NCBI GenBank assembly: GCA_024500155.1
Contig: CM044857.1
Span: 3,102,501-3,166,500, forward strand
Origin: Chenopodium formosanum
Taxonomy: Eukaryota; Streptophyta; Magnoliopsida; Caryophyllales; Amaranthaceae
Direction of reading: 5' to 3'
DNA: 64,000 bases
Below are positions 23,183-34,981 of the stretch, in pieces. The notes under the pieces were generated by a model, which searched no databases, had not been told where the DNA came from, and saw nothing but the letters and a program-made list of their open reading frames with translations. The position numbers and the translations under genes are program-made. Position 1 is the first letter of the stretch. Every line of letters begins with the position of its first letter.

Positions 23183-25398
23183 TGTCTTCCCCAGATGGTC
23201 TCTCGGACGCTGGAGGGGATGGAGATGAAGGGGGCATGAAACCCCATTTCTTCAGACCTGAAAGTCTGGAAAAAAGGTAGTGAGGACGAAGGGGCTTCAG
23301 TATTCTGGTCCTTCGCCTCTTCGGCAATGTCATCGAGGGTGATTGTTTCAACCTCCACTTCCTTCGGCTGCTCTAGAAGAGCGTCAGCCTCACGCTGAAT
23401 CTCAATAGCAAATCCTTCATCTGTTGCAACTTTAGTCGTCTCATCAGCTACCCCAGTAGTAGCAGCATCTTCAGCCGAGAGCTTAGCAGCGCTCTCCTGG
23501 TTCAGCTCTTCACCATGGACCCCTCCCTTCGGATCGGGAGTTCTTTGGTCCACGTCCATTTCTCGGGTCTCAGGAGGTGGTGGAGGGGTCTGCGGGGGTG
23601 GATGTACTGGGGGTGGAGGAATCCTCGGCGAAGCCCGGCCATCAGTAGGCTCTCTGATATAGATTCCCCCAGTTGGCATCGGCCTTGTCCCAAATTGATT
23701 AGAGCCCAGCACTGCCATCCTTCTTCTCCTCTTGTTGAGGGGTTCGTCCATTTTCGAGTCTGAAGTCTCAGATTCGGAGAAGTCTTCAGGATTAGCAGGT
23801 GCCTTCCCTTTTCTTCTGCCTTCCTCGCCAGTCTGCAGAAAATGGGGGGCAGGGAAAGGGTAGGTAAAAAAAATGCAAAATGCAAAAATGCTAAATAAAC
23901 TTTGAAGAAATCCCCGAGGTGTGCAGACATGCCTCGTTTGTCGCTGCTTCTGCTTCGACAGCTTTGGAGGTCCCTTCACCTCCTCCAAGGGACTCAGCTA
24001 CCCTAGCTACCTCCTCGGCAGTTTTGGCAGCTTCCTCTTCTTCAAGCGACAAGCGGTAAAAAGGATCCCGCTTTGCCCACCAGGGTTTTAGCCTCAGATA
24101 ATCCGCAGCTGGAGTAATCTGAAGCCTGGTTGAGTGGAGGCTTAAGGGTCGCTTCTTCGGGTCAGTGATCTCCGGAGCGTTGTTCAAAACAGCTCTCTCA
24201 ACGTTGATCCCTAAGCAAGCATAGTCAACCTTGACTGTCCCCTCGTTCAGTTCTGAAAAACGAAAGCGAATGATTCAGTTTCAATGGAACAGACACTGGA
24301 AAGCGCCGAAGCAAATTACAACAAACAACAAAAAGAAAGAAAAAAGAAAATGCAAGTCCTCGACCCCAGCAGAAGAAACTTACCATCCTGGTACTTTTGG
24401 CTGAGGCCGACGACAGCGAGCATCTCCTCGCTGAAGGAATAGAAGGTGTCCGGCAGCCAAGTTTCCGGCACAAACTTCCATCGGCCTATCCCTCCGGGAT
24501 TTTCCTTCTTCCCGAAAATCTTCAGTTTCCTGTAACTTGGATCATCAGCAGCATTCTCCTCTTCGGGACCCAGATCTTCCATGTCTGGGTCTGGCTCGAA
24601 TAAGTATTGGGGGGCACCGAAAAAATACGGGTGATTCGGTTCCGAAGGCGCCCTAACCCAGATCCACTGGCCTCGCCAGTCCTTATCCGAAGAATCGTTT
24701 GGCCACATAGTCAAGTATTCCGGCAGGCTTTCGATTCTCCACCAGCCAGCACCATGTTCACCATACCCACTCTGGATGTTCTGCACAAGTTTGTGCAGCT
24801 TCTTAAAACAGTGCAGATTCGGCTCGATTCGGCAGAATAAACACACCCAAAGGTACGTCATCACTCTTCGGATGCTGACGGGGGTTAACTGACACAGGGA
24901 GATCCCGTACTTTATTAGCACGTCCCTGACGAAGGGATGTAAGGGGAACCTCAGCCCATATTGTAGCTGCCGAGTGTACACCCCCACATAGCAAGGGGGT
25001 GGACGATGGATTCTATCAGTTCCAGTAGGCATTCGGCACCAGTACCCATCAGAATCTGGAATGCCATAACGCAGTTCGATCTGCTCGGCGAAGTGATACG
25101 CCTCAGCATTCCTCACCCACCACCTATAAGGTGGGCAAGTCATCAAGCTGAAGTTTGCTTCGGCATTGACCCATTCAGAGGCCCATTGGGGCAGTTCCCA
25201 GGGCACCGCGGCCTCTTCTTCTTCCTGCCCGGAAGTGCTCATTGCCTCCGCCCCACGGGGCGGCGCTGAATTTATCGGGACTGCTGGGATTCCTCTCGGG
25301 ACCGGCTGAGGGACTTCCTGGCCCTGAGTATTGCTGACTCGGTCCCTTCGATGGGGTCGCCGAGGCAGTCGTGGTTGACGCGCTCTACCTCTAACCAT
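23047..25398 (-). CDS. Antisense gene of the Tat-like element, PF04195-like, about 706 residues
   Basis: Reads opposite to gag. Exons 25398-24384, 24252-23933 and 23832-23047 join to 2121 nt with no stop. The first intron is GT-AG; the second needs a GC donor (GAG|GCATGT) and a normal AG, so that join is less sure. The N terminus is Arg/Pro-rich. Around residues 110-230, YGLRFPLHPFVRDVLIKYG, LTPVSIRR and a following FCRIEPNLHCFKKL resemble the 'putative gypsy type transposon' domain of plants. The C terminus has an Ala/Glu-rich helix, a KRRRR basic patch and a PPP-rich stretch. Such antisense genes are known in Grande-type Tat elements; their job is unknown. It is open while the sense genes are broken. 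Its promoter should lie between 25398 and the 3' LTR. An ATG further up (25506) would add 36 residues. Confidence 0.75.
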
Positions 25399-25930
25399 GT
25401 CAGAATTTCGAAAGGGAAACCGAGAAAAAGAGGGGTGCTTTGAAATTCGAGAAAAACTAAACCAAATTCGAAGAAAATTACCTTTATCTGATGCGGAATT
25501 CGTCAATCTACGAGTTCGGAGTAGCGGATTTCAGTTTCGAAGCTTTAGTTTCGGGGATTTAGTGAAGTTTCAAGACGGAATCAAAGGGTTTTGCGCGAGT
25601 TAGAGTGTGAATTGGTGAAGAAATGAGGAGAGAGAGAGAGCGGAATCCGGTTATATTTCCAGAAATGGGAAGTTTGGGAGTCCGCACCCTTAATTTCTCT
25701 TAAATGCCTCACTAAGTAACCGTTAAACACACTCACTCCAAATTAACTTCCCATTATCCGTCCAACTCTGTCCAAATTAACTGCCCATTATCCGTCCAAC
25801 TCCCTCCATTATCCATCCAAACAGCCGTTATTCCATTATTTGCGGTTTAAATTCAAAATTTTGGATTAATTAAATTATTTGCTTCCCTCCTTTTTGATTA
25901 ATTAAAACCCGACCCGTCATTCTTCCAAAT

Positions 25931-25948
25931 CGGGTCTGGGGGGCAAGT
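25931..25948 (+). other. Polypurine tract
   Basis: CGGGTCTGGGGGGCAAGT lies directly before the 3' LTR, in the place and with the G-rich composition expected for plus-strand priming. Confidence 0.7.
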
Positions 25949-26367
25949 TATTTGGGTCCAATTTATCTAATAGGGTATGGTCCCTAAATGACTCAATTTA
26001 AAGCCCAATGTTAAAGGTTCAACTCTCCATTGCATGCCAAGTCAAGTCAAGGTCCAAGTCTATATTGCAGGCCCATTTGGCTTTGGCCCATTCCTCCAAT
26101 TATGCAAAGGTATAAAAGTCATCAATTGTATCACTTCACAGGGATATTCACATATAGCCTCAAACAATTTATTCTCTTGCATAGCTTTCTCTCCTTAAGC
26201 ACTGTTTGACTTTGGCATCGGAGGGGCCTTCCTCGGCGCAACCCCCGAGGCCAGTTTACATGTGTTTGTTGTGCAGGAAGCCCTCGGCCCAGCATTCTTT
26301 GGACCGAGTTAGTCTTCATCCATTTCACAAGACCTTCGGCAGGGTCCCATTGTTTGTACCCGAAACA
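25949..26367 (+). repeat. 3' LTR of the Tat-like element
   Basis: Starts TATTTGGGTCC (TG changed to TA) and ends CCCGAAACA, the same 419 bp as the 5' LTR. The CAGAG duplication follows at once. Confidence 0.92.
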
Positions 26368-26612
26368 CAGAGTATTATACTTGGGTAATTGGGTATGTTA
26401 TGCGACATAAGTTATGTATTTATGGGTCTAAATGAGCTTAGTTTCAAAGTCGATCTTATAACAAGCCTGATTTTGAGCCACAAGCCGAGCTCCATTTTTA
26501 AGCACTTGAGCTCGAGCCGAGCTCAATTTTCAAGGCTCGACAAGCCACAAGCTCGAGCTAAGCCTATTAGTATTCGGGCTCGGCTCGGCTCATTAACAAT
26601 CCTAGTCCCATC

Positions 26613-27639
26613 AATCTTACCCCTTTTGTTTTAAAAAAAAAACAAACATATAGACAATGTTCAATAAAATATAGTCGTGGTGGTATATAATAGCTGTGCA
26701 AGTAGTTGTTACTCCATAGTCGTCAACAAACTGTTAGTTGTGAAAATACGTGATTAAATATGATTATTCAGTAAAATAGTTGTTGACTAATTATTATATA
26801 CTTGTATACGAGTATTCGATAAATTAGAAATTTTGGCTTTGATACTAAAAAATATATCCCCACTACTAAAAACTACTCAGGCACCCAGCCATTATATTGT
26901 CAAACACTCAATTATTTTACTATGTATTAAGCAATGGTTTAATCTGGCCAAACCATTACAAGCTACTAAAAACTAGTGTCAAATTGACCAAATCAGACTA
27001 AGATCTCACATGCCTATTTTTCAGTGCATATAAATCATGAAAGACGGTTAAAAAGAGAACGTAAATATATAAAGTCAAATTAGGTCACGTAAAAAAGAAC
27101 TTAGAATTTATTTCTTATTTTTGTAGGGCGAAGTTAACAAATCCCAAGCCAACAAGATCTCGATTGAACCCAACCCATCTTAGATTAGTTCACTTAGTGG
27201 ATGGGAATTGGGCCAAGATACCATATTCAAATAAATTGGGTTGTAAGAATGTAACGTCATAGAATGAATTAGCATGCCCAATCAAGGGCCTTTCGTTCAC
27301 AAAATGAAAGTTGCACAAAGTGCTCATTGTTGAGCATATCCTCGACCTAACCAAAGTGTATGATTTGCATTTACTTTCACACCAAAAAGGTGCCCAAACT
27401 TGACATGTAATACACACAGACTTCTACACACTGACACTTTGTAGAATATCAGAAAGGTTTTTCATACATCCCCATTGATTGAACTCTATCAAAAATTTGA
27501 AAGATGCTAATGCATTAAATGCTTCACCTTATACTCGTATAGGCATAGACCATTTGATAACCGATTATAAGTAGCAGTAGCAGAAGCAGAAAGAATTGAA
27601 GTTTTATTTCACTAGCAAAGTTACACCGTTAATTCAACA
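26613..27639. other. Intergenic, no gene seen
   Basis: AT-rich sequence with no supportable coding region, RNA gene or element end. The short ORFs here show no domain and no splice context. Confidence 0.4.
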
Positions 27640-27787
27640 AAAGTTGGCTCAAGTGGTAAGTAACTTGATATCGTTTAAAGGAGGTAGGTCTCAGATTCGA
27701 GTCTCACCATATGCATAAATTCTTTTTGGGAGACTCACCCACCATAAGTCAGGTGTGCGACCTGGTCGGATTCGGATGTAGTTGGAA
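27640..27787 (+). mobile_element. tRNA-derived SINE, abutted by a MITE
   Basis: Pol III A box TGGCTCAAGTGG (27645-27656) and B box AGATTCGAGTC (27693-27703) are about 37 bp apart, as in tRNA-headed SINEs. A body with CTCACCCACCATAAGTCAGG follows. The right end is obscured because a GAACTGA-family MITE begins at 27789, perhaps inserted into the SINE tail. No target duplication could be fixed. Confidence 0.7.
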
Positions 27788-27788
27788 C

Positions 27789-27916
27789 TAAGGGTTTGTT
27801 CTCTTCAGCTTAATTTCAGTTCAGATCCAATCAGTTCAGTTCAGTTCCTAATTTTCTTCTCTCATAAACAATTCAGTTTAGTTCAGCTCAGTTCAGTAAA
27901 TCAGAACAGGCCCTAA
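27789..27916. mobile_element. GAACTGA-family MITE, copy 1
   Basis: Ends TAAGGGTTTGTTCT and AGAACAGGCCCTA are inverted. The interior is made of CAGTT/GTTCA words around a TTCTTCTCTCATAAA core. Nine members of this family lie in the window. Confidence 0.8.
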
Positions 27917-27917
27917 G

Positions 27918-28788
27918 TTCCTGTGAACCACGTAGGCATCCTAAAAAATAAGTAACACGGTCAAGTTCATAGTGATGCTATCTTAACCCCAAACTTCAAC
28001 TTCCAAATTGATAATATTGACCTATATATCCTTAATTCATTACCATGTGAATGGATATTGTTTGTTACAAATTCACGTACATAATTATTCAACTTAAATT
28101 ATTAAGGTATTACCACCATTTATGTCACTTATTAAACGAGCCGATATAGTCAATACGTTGTTTTTGTTTAAGAAATGCTAGAAAACTACCAAAAAAAAAA
28201 TGTTACATGAATTATGAATCTTAATTGTAGCAAGTTGTGCAATACGTATAACTGTTAGATATATAATATTCCGTAATTACAAGATCTCAAACCATATTCA
28301 ATACTTTGAGCAAAACCGAAAAGTCCCTAATTATGCGCAACATTTAATAATCCAGCAAATCTGAACCCAATTGAAACAACCCATTCACAACCTCAGTCTA
28401 AAGGAAGGGGTGTGCATTATTGATCCTATAAATAAAATAAACTCTATAACAATTCCTTTGAAATCATACTCCATTCACCAATACATAGGCCACTTTAAGC
28501 CAGGGTTTAACTTTAGAAGGAAAAAGGTAGCAGAAAGAGCTAAACAAAAATAACAAAACGCATAAAAACTCATTGACCTAAGTAGTAAAAATATGGGCAA
28601 TAACTTTCGAAACAAAGAGAAGGTAATAATGGGTGAGTATAAACAAAAACTTTATGAAGAAAATAGAGAAAAGAAAATTAAAAGGAAGGAAAGGTGGAAG
28701 CAATAAATATTGACCAAAATACCTCAAAACCCGTGATTCAATCATGAACCCCACCTTATATCTAAGTTGTAGTAGTAATTTATTTTTT
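27918..28788. other. Intergenic, no gene seen
   Basis: AT-rich sequence with no recognisable gene, RNA or element boundary. Confidence 0.4.
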
Positions 28789-28872
28789 GTTACTAGATGA
28801 TAGTAATATGGCAAAAGCTAATAAACATAACTTACTAGATGATAGTAATATGGTAAAAGCTAATAAACATAA
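28789..28872. repeat. 42-bp tandem duplication
   Basis: Two adjacent 42-bp copies (28789-28830 and 28831-28872) with the core TTACTAGATGATAGTAATAT differ at about two positions. Confidence 0.9.
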
Positions 28873-29192
28873 ATAAAAGCGTAAATATTACTTCTTATGT
28901 TTTGTAATTTTAGTCCCATATGCAATCAATTACATAAAATAAGAAAAAAAGAATACTTGGAATCTAACATTAAAGTACATTATAATTCATAATTAGTTTA
29001 CCTTACTTCCTCCGTCCTTAAATTAAAAGTGTATTTCTCTTTATTATGTAAGTAATAAATATTAAAAATAGGTTTCTAATAAAGGGACATAGGGAGTATT
29101 TAGAATCATAATGCATAATTCAATGTAGATATTTTCTTACTTAATAAACATTAATTACACCAATTGATACGTGATATTGACATACATTGCAA

Positions 29193-29280
29193 ACTTAACG
29201 CCCTCTAGATGCTTGTCAGCAAGATCTTAATAATATATACTTAACGCTCTCTAGATGCTTGTTAGTAAGATCTTAATAAT
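29193..29280. repeat. 46-bp tandem duplication
   Basis: ACTTAACGCCCTCTAGATGC begins the first unit at 29193. The second unit starts at 29239 and differs at about three bases over 42. Confidence 0.88.
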
Positions 29281-29519
29281 TTTCTTACAACCCTTACATG
29301 ATCCGACTTTTTAATCTTCATTTCACACCTTAAATCATACTTAATTATATTTATGTGAAAGGTTTATATGCGTAAATTCATAATAAAAAAAAAATACTAA
29401 GTATGATATAATAATAACAAACATTTAAACAAATTTAAGTAAGCCCTACATATGATTATGTAGTTCTATTAATTAATAATGTCAAGTAATGAAATAATAA
29501 ATATAAAGTACAAGAGGTC

Positions 29520-30060
29520 AAAAACCCTAAAATTCTCGTCTCTCCCTTCAAACCTGGCCACCATAAGAAAACTTAACGGTTGTCAACATATCGATTTTTG
29601 TCGATGTTAAGCCCTAAATTCTTGTTTAATTTAATGTTTTTAGTCAATAAAGATCACCAGCAGTATGATGATTATAGTCAGTCTCTCTAGGTAGGGTTTA
29701 GTATTGTTTGTTTGTTTGTTTTTAGTGTGTGCAGGGATACTAATTTTGAAGATTCGTCTTGTAAATTTGTAGAATTGCGGGTCTGTTGGTATAGGGTTGC
29801 AGATTTAGAAGATTCATCTTGCTAATTTGTAGATTTTGATGACCAATCAAATTTTATCACTTTTGCGGCTATACATCGATCAATGGAGCTCCGTCAAGAA
29901 TCCAAGAGCAGTTCAGAAGCGATATCATTAGTTTAGAGGTGTTTAATTCTTGTATTGGTAAGATCTCTTTAGGGATAATTGTAAGTGTCGAATGACTATT
30001 ATTATTATTATTCAATGAAATCACCCCTCTCTACTCTATTAAAAAAAATAAATAAAAAAT
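29520..30060 (+). other. Possible 3' end of a retroposed sequence
   Basis: Less AT-rich than its surroundings, it starts with CAAGAGGTCAAAAACCCTAA and ends in ATTATTATTATTATT, a unique stretch and an A-rich tail (about 30040-30060). A poly(A)-type end would fit a truncated LINE or a processed transcript, but no coding remnant or target duplication is visible. Confidence 0.25.
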
Positions 30061-30414
30061 GAAATACGAGTGATAATATTAAGGGATGGAGAGTGCGTAG
30101 ACAAACATATTTGCAGCGCTTTCAAACCCTATTTAATTGGCAGCAGCATGCAATTGCAGGGTCCCTTCATATTCTCTCTCTTTCACTATCTTTCTCTTAT
30201 TACAAACTTCAAATCACATCCAAATATTTTTCTTGTTATCAACAAACATCATCATAAAACTCATACGGATTTCTCATTCTTATTGTGGGTTCAACTTTAA
30301 GTTAATTACACTTCATGAAATTTCTAGGATATTGTAAAGCCCACCCTTTTCATAAATAAAAACAAATTAAACTTCAGTACAGTACTCGCTAAATACTTCT
30401 AATTTATACCGTAC

Positions 30415-30448
<34 letters not shown>

Positions 30449-30569
30449 TGATTAACCAAACCATTTAATTTTTCAATTTCCATGCAATTTTAATTTTCTC
30501 ATTTTATGATGTCAACTAAACAAGGCCTATCAAGTGAATTATTATGGCTAAATTCTACAACACTTAGGC

Positions 30570-30732
30570 TAAGGGCTTGTTCTGATTGACTGAACTGAGC
30601 TGAACTTATTGGAGCTGAGCTAAACTGAATATTTTATGAAAGAAGAAAATTAAGATTAAAAAGTGAGCTGAATTGAACTTATTAAAGCTGATTTAAACTG
30701 AACTGAAAATAAACTGAAGAGAACAGGCCTTA
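30570..30732. mobile_element. GAACTGA-family MITE, copy 2
   Basis: Ends TAAGGGCTTGTTCT and GAGAACAGGCCTTA. The interior has GAGCTGAACT words on both sides of an ATTTTATGAAAGAAGAAAAT core. Confidence 0.85.
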
Positions 30733-30862
30733 AAAAGAAGCTACAGAGTATCATAGATTGTACGTACTCCGTAATACTTCACTTATTTAAAAAACACCGT
30801 ATTTAAAAACATACATACAAGTACGAGTACATATTATACTTCGTACTACAATTCATATTATT

Positions 30863-31041
30863 GAGGGTCTGTTCTCGTTGACTAAAATGAATTGAATTGA
30901 GCTAAACTTATTAGAGCTGAACTAAATTAAAATGAATATTCTAAAATGAATATTTTATAAGAGAAGGAAATTAAGAGCTGAACTGAACTTATTAAAGCTG
31001 AACTGAAGTGAAATGAAAATAATTTGATGAGAACAGGGCCT
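30863..31041. mobile_element. GAACTGA-family MITE, copy 3
   Basis: Ends GAGGGTCTGTTCTC and GAGAACAGGGCCT. The interior is of the same type, with a short duplicated AAAATGAATATT segment. Confidence 0.85.
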
Positions 31042-33030
31042 GAATCATATATTAGTACAACAAATTGGAAAGTAATACGAAGTGAAAGTAAACCCCATAT
31101 CATAAAATATGGAATAAAAGTAAATTAAATACACAAACAATAACTAATGAATGGAGTATATGTCTACAACTCTACAAGTGATTAAGAGTTTAATGCAAAA
31201 ATAAATTAATTAAAGAGGAAAAAACATAGAATTAAAGTTACAAGATTACTATTTGAACACTCAAATTCTAGCAATAACTTTTTGAAACAGTTCATCATCT
31301 CTCATCAAAAAAAGGTGAGTGAAAAATGTATTCACCTTTCATCATAGACTTCTATGTCGATGTTGTAAAAGTGCTAACGAGAAGACAATAAAAATTTGAC
31401 ATTAGAAAGTATATATTGTCTACTCGCCTACCCCCACCCCCCCCCCCCCCAAAAAAAAAAAAAGCATATATTGTCTACTCAAACATATGTATAAAAGTCA
31501 TATTCATACCTTCATCAAATTATGTTTAATTTCGTGATGATTTTAAGGTAGACCAAAGATGTCCAACCACTTTGGCTGACAGTCTAATTTCCCAAGTAAA
31601 ATTCAAACTGACCTAGATCAAATCTCGTTTAATTTAAACAACTTTTATTCAAGAAACTTTGTTAAGTTCACATGAAAATTAGGAGAAAACGACTTGACGT
31701 GCCTTTACCATTAAACGCATATATATAGGCTTACAACATTAACCTAACTTGCCAAAACTCCTAACAAGATATATACAAAGATATTCACAAAATATATCTA
31801 ACTTAACTTAATTATATCCTAACAAACTTAATAAACCACAAAACAATATTGCATATCCAAAGATAAATGGTCGAAAATGAATCGATACAAAAGAAAAATG
31901 AGACCAAAAATTAACTTTTAATACCAACATTATGTTAGAATTCAAAGTATATAATTATAACAATAAATAGATTATCATATTAATGTTAAATTAAATGTTC
32001 AAAATTATGAAGCATTTCTTATGAACCATATATCAATATGTAGCTAGAACTGTCGATAATACCATTAACAAAATAATTTAACATAAAATCCCAAGTATTT
32101 TGTGTATGAAACAGCCTTTATATTTTAATTTTTTTGGTATGAAAAAACTTTAATTCAGGTTTGGGACCCTCATTCCAAAACTCTTATTACCAAACTGCAG
32201 ATTCATGGATTAGCAGGACCATGAATATTCAAGAGGCAGGCAAATACAGCTTTTATTACCATTACAATACTTATCATTTTCTCATTCAAGAGGATACCCT
32301 CCAAATAATTACTTGTATAATTCACAGCTCACAAAAATAAATATAGCTGACTTTATGAACCATAGTACTACTCTCCCTCCCTAGATCTGTCCTAAATTTA
32401 TTGTCGTGTCAAAACCATAAACCCACCTAGCTAGTAACTAGTAACGTGACAACTAAATCAAGACAGCCTGAGAACAGATGAAGGGATTTTTGTTTAATCA
32501 TAACTTAATATTGGTCACTTTAATTTTTAATTAGCTCATCACTTGAACTCTCAAGAACTCGTTAGGTGAATCATCAATCAAAAAAATGTGAAGGTGTACT
32601 AATACAAATTTCCTTTACATATAATAACCAGAAAATTTATAACAGTGAGTAGTTAAAGATAAACGTAAAAAAAACAAAAACATAGATTACTTCGTAACCC
32701 TAAAATATACTTCGTATTTTTATTTATAAAATACAAAGAAATAATTAGGGTTTCAAAGAATGGGTTAGAAATTACACTGCAAAAACAATCAAAACTATGA
32801 AAAAAAAAACTGAAGGGAATCTGATATTTCACAAGAAACCAAAGTTGCAATAAAAAGTCAACCACTAAATTAGTGGAGTTGGATTACCACAACAGTAAAT
32901 AAAAGTCCAACAGTTTTACTTTTGACATTAAATTTATAATTAAAAATAAAAATTAAGAAAAAGATACCTAGTTGAGAGAAATCAAAGCAGCAAAATAAGG
33001 AAGAAAGATCAAGAAGGTTTTACAAAGGAA
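31042..33030. other. Intergenic, no gene seen
   Basis: AT-rich sequence with no supportable gene. A C-run followed by an A-run lies at about 31433-31463. The part just below 33037 is downstream of MIR394 and may belong to its primary transcript. Confidence 0.4.
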
Positions 33031-33036
33031 AGCCAA

Positions 33037-33129
33037 ACAGAGCTCTATTGGCAGGATGCCCACCTCCCAATTTATACAAGAGTCCCCCTTTTCTATAGGA
33101 GGTGGACAGAATGCCAAAGATTTCTCTGT
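33037..33129 (-). ncRNA. MIR394: MIR394 precursor
   Basis: Read on the minus strand, 33117-33098 is TTGGCATTCTGTCCACCTCC, the mature miR394 of flowering plants without a mismatch. The opposite arm at 33065-33045 reads AGGTGGGCATCCTGCCAATA(G), the usual star strand. The bases outside (ACAGAG against CTCTGT) extend the stem, and a loop of about 30 bases, including GAAAAGGGGGACTC, separates the arms. miR394 is known to guide cleavage of the F-box mRNA LCR, acting in leaf and shoot-meristem development. A 127-codon ORF (33351-32968) covers the hairpin on the same strand but is most likely part of the primary transcript, not a protein. A TATA-like TTTATAA is near 33340. Confidence 0.95.
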
Positions 33130-33351
33130 AAAGCCGTCCTTTGCGAAACCCCCGTGAAAAAGCGAGGAATGATGATTAAGAGTTGATTCCATGGATGAGG
33201 GAGAAAGAAAGAAAGATTTAAGATAGAGAAAGAGAGAGGGAAAAGAGGGAGACGGGGAAGAAGAAAGTAGGGTCAGTTTGGGTGGGTATTTAAGAAGATG
33301 GTGTGGGATAGAGAATTTGAGAGTTTTTGGTGCGCGTCTTATAAATGTCAT

Positions 33352-34723
33352 ATAACAAAAGTAAAAATAACGTTCAATTTTTTAGGTAAAAAAAACTTTA
33401 AAACTAAAACAGTAAGAAAAAAAATCTATTTGTCATTTCGCATTGTCAATTTAACTGTGCTTGTACTAATTGTTTGTATATTTTGATGTTTATATTATTA
33501 ATTACTACGTTTTCTTTAATTGCATATATACCTCATAATTGTGCAACAATAAAGTTGTATAATGGTACTCTCTATAGTTCATTTTCCAAATTATTTGTGT
33601 CCAAAAAAAAAAAAAAAAAAAATATAGAGTAAAGTTAACAATTTAACACTTACGGTGTAGAACCAGCTCTCATGTTTCCCATTTATTAATATTTTCTTAC
33701 TAATTTGATCAATTTTTTTTTTCTCTTAAAAAGACTATAATTAAGAACATCAATATAAAATGAAAGTAGTATTTTTAATAATCACGTATGGAGTATTTTG
33801 TAATAGATTTGTTTACTCGTCATCTAATTATCCCAAAAAAATTAGTAATTGATATTTTTTTTTTCACAAAAATAAGCTTGAACAATTATTATTACTCATA
33901 TTATTTAAGGAAATTGAACAAGTTAATTATAATTACATAGTAACTTATTAATATATATACAAATAAATCTTGATCTTTAATTGATACTCCGTATTAATTA
34001 ATTATTTTTCTATATATCTTCCACCTATACATCAAGTATCAATTATTTTTTTTTTTTACACAAAAGTACCAATTAAAGGACTCGATCATTCTATAATCAA
34101 TTATTACTTTCTCCGTTATTTATTTGAATTGTTCGTTCCACATTAACTTTTAAATCTAACATGATCAAACTTGACTTTCACTAGTTATACAAGCTAAGTA
34201 TAAAAATAAAGATTATAATTATGCTGTTAGGATCTTACCAAAATTTTTCACTATACATATTATTTTCAATATACTAGTATACATTAATTTGTTTTTGTAA
34301 TTTTTACTAATGAAAAAAGATAGTATGTATGGTTCAATATGTTTACATATACACAGTCAGCAGTATAGAACAACTATGGAGTAACAAATATTCAAGATAT
34401 ACCTTCATCCTGCTAAAATTATCTCAATTTCTCTAATAATTTGCCCCTTATACTTGTCACGCCGTACATAAAAGGTCAAGATGATCGGAGTTACAATGTT
34501 ACTCTCACATATACTACCTTTGAGGTAGTCTAGCTTGTAAGCATGGAGGGGGATATATATCTTGAGCCATACTTATAAATTCTTGGAGCGCAAGTAGGTG
34601 ATTCCAGTCTTCCAGAGAAAAATAACCTTTGGGCTTCCAAAAAATATAGAGGGTGATCTAATGATCCTTCAACTCTTTAATAATCTAATCTAGTATAAGC
34701 AATAAAAAACTAAATTAAGATTT
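33352..34723. other. Intergenic, upstream of MIR394
   Basis: Very AT-rich with homopolymer runs (A-run at 33602-33620). The first few hundred bases should include the MIR394 promoter. No other gene or element with clear ends is seen. Confidence 0.4.
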
Positions 34724-34827
34724 AAAGCTTGTTTTGATTTACTGAAACAAATGAACTGAATTGTTTATGAGAGAAAGAAATTACAAACTGAACTGAACTG
34801 AAATTAAGCCGAAGAGAACAGGCCTTA
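34724..34827. mobile_element. GAACTGA-family MITE, copy 4 (short)
   Basis: Degenerate left end AAAGCTTGTTTTGATT; right end GAGAACAGGCCTTA. Shorter interior than the other copies. Confidence 0.7.
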
Positions 34828-34981
34828 GTACTATTGACTTAATATAGATCTAGGCAGTCATTATTGCATTGGAGATTATAATTGCGTTGTGTAAATGAAT
34901 TGAATGAAAATCCCCAAGATCCTTCTTATTTGTAACTACTTTTCCTGAGCCAACTCCTAATTCATGACCTTCACATACAAA

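Larger units (their letters stand above)
20142..26367 (+). mobile_element. Non-autonomous Ty3/gypsy (Tat-like) LTR element with antisense gene
   Basis: Complete element of 6226 bp with 419-bp LTRs, a PBS, a PPT and a perfect 5-bp target duplication, CAGAG, at 20137-20141 and 26368-26372. The two LTRs differ at about 11 positions by eye (about 2.6%), so insertion is fairly recent. It encodes gag and an aspartic protease on the plus strand and a spliced gene on the minus strand. RT, RNase H and integrase are missing, so it must move with help from another element. The VDGGSGAN protease site and an antisense gene resemble the Tat lineage of gypsy elements. Confidence 0.92.
19977..26604. mobile_element. 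hAT-type MITE (about 397 bp) interrupted by a gypsy element
   Basis: The left end TAGGGTTGTTAATGAACCGA and the complement of the right end, TAGGATTGTTAATGAGCCGA, match at 18 of 20 bases. A perfect 8-bp target duplication, GTCCCATC, lies at 19969-19976 and 26605-26612. The ends carry repeats of GCTCGGCTC and GAGCTCGAGC words. A 6.2-kb LTR element with its own 5-bp duplication sits within it, so the MITE is older. Confidence 0.88.

Noticed and set aside
28578..28814. 78-codon Phe/Leu-rich ORF resembling a membrane protein
   Set aside because: It comes from AT-rich sequence; no start context or homologue, and it overlaps the 42-bp tandem repeat.
32968..33351. 127-codon minus-strand ORF
   Set aside because: It covers the MIR394 hairpin, is Ser/Phe/Leu-rich from CT-rich sequence, and shows no domain. 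It is most likely primary-transcript sequence, not a protein.
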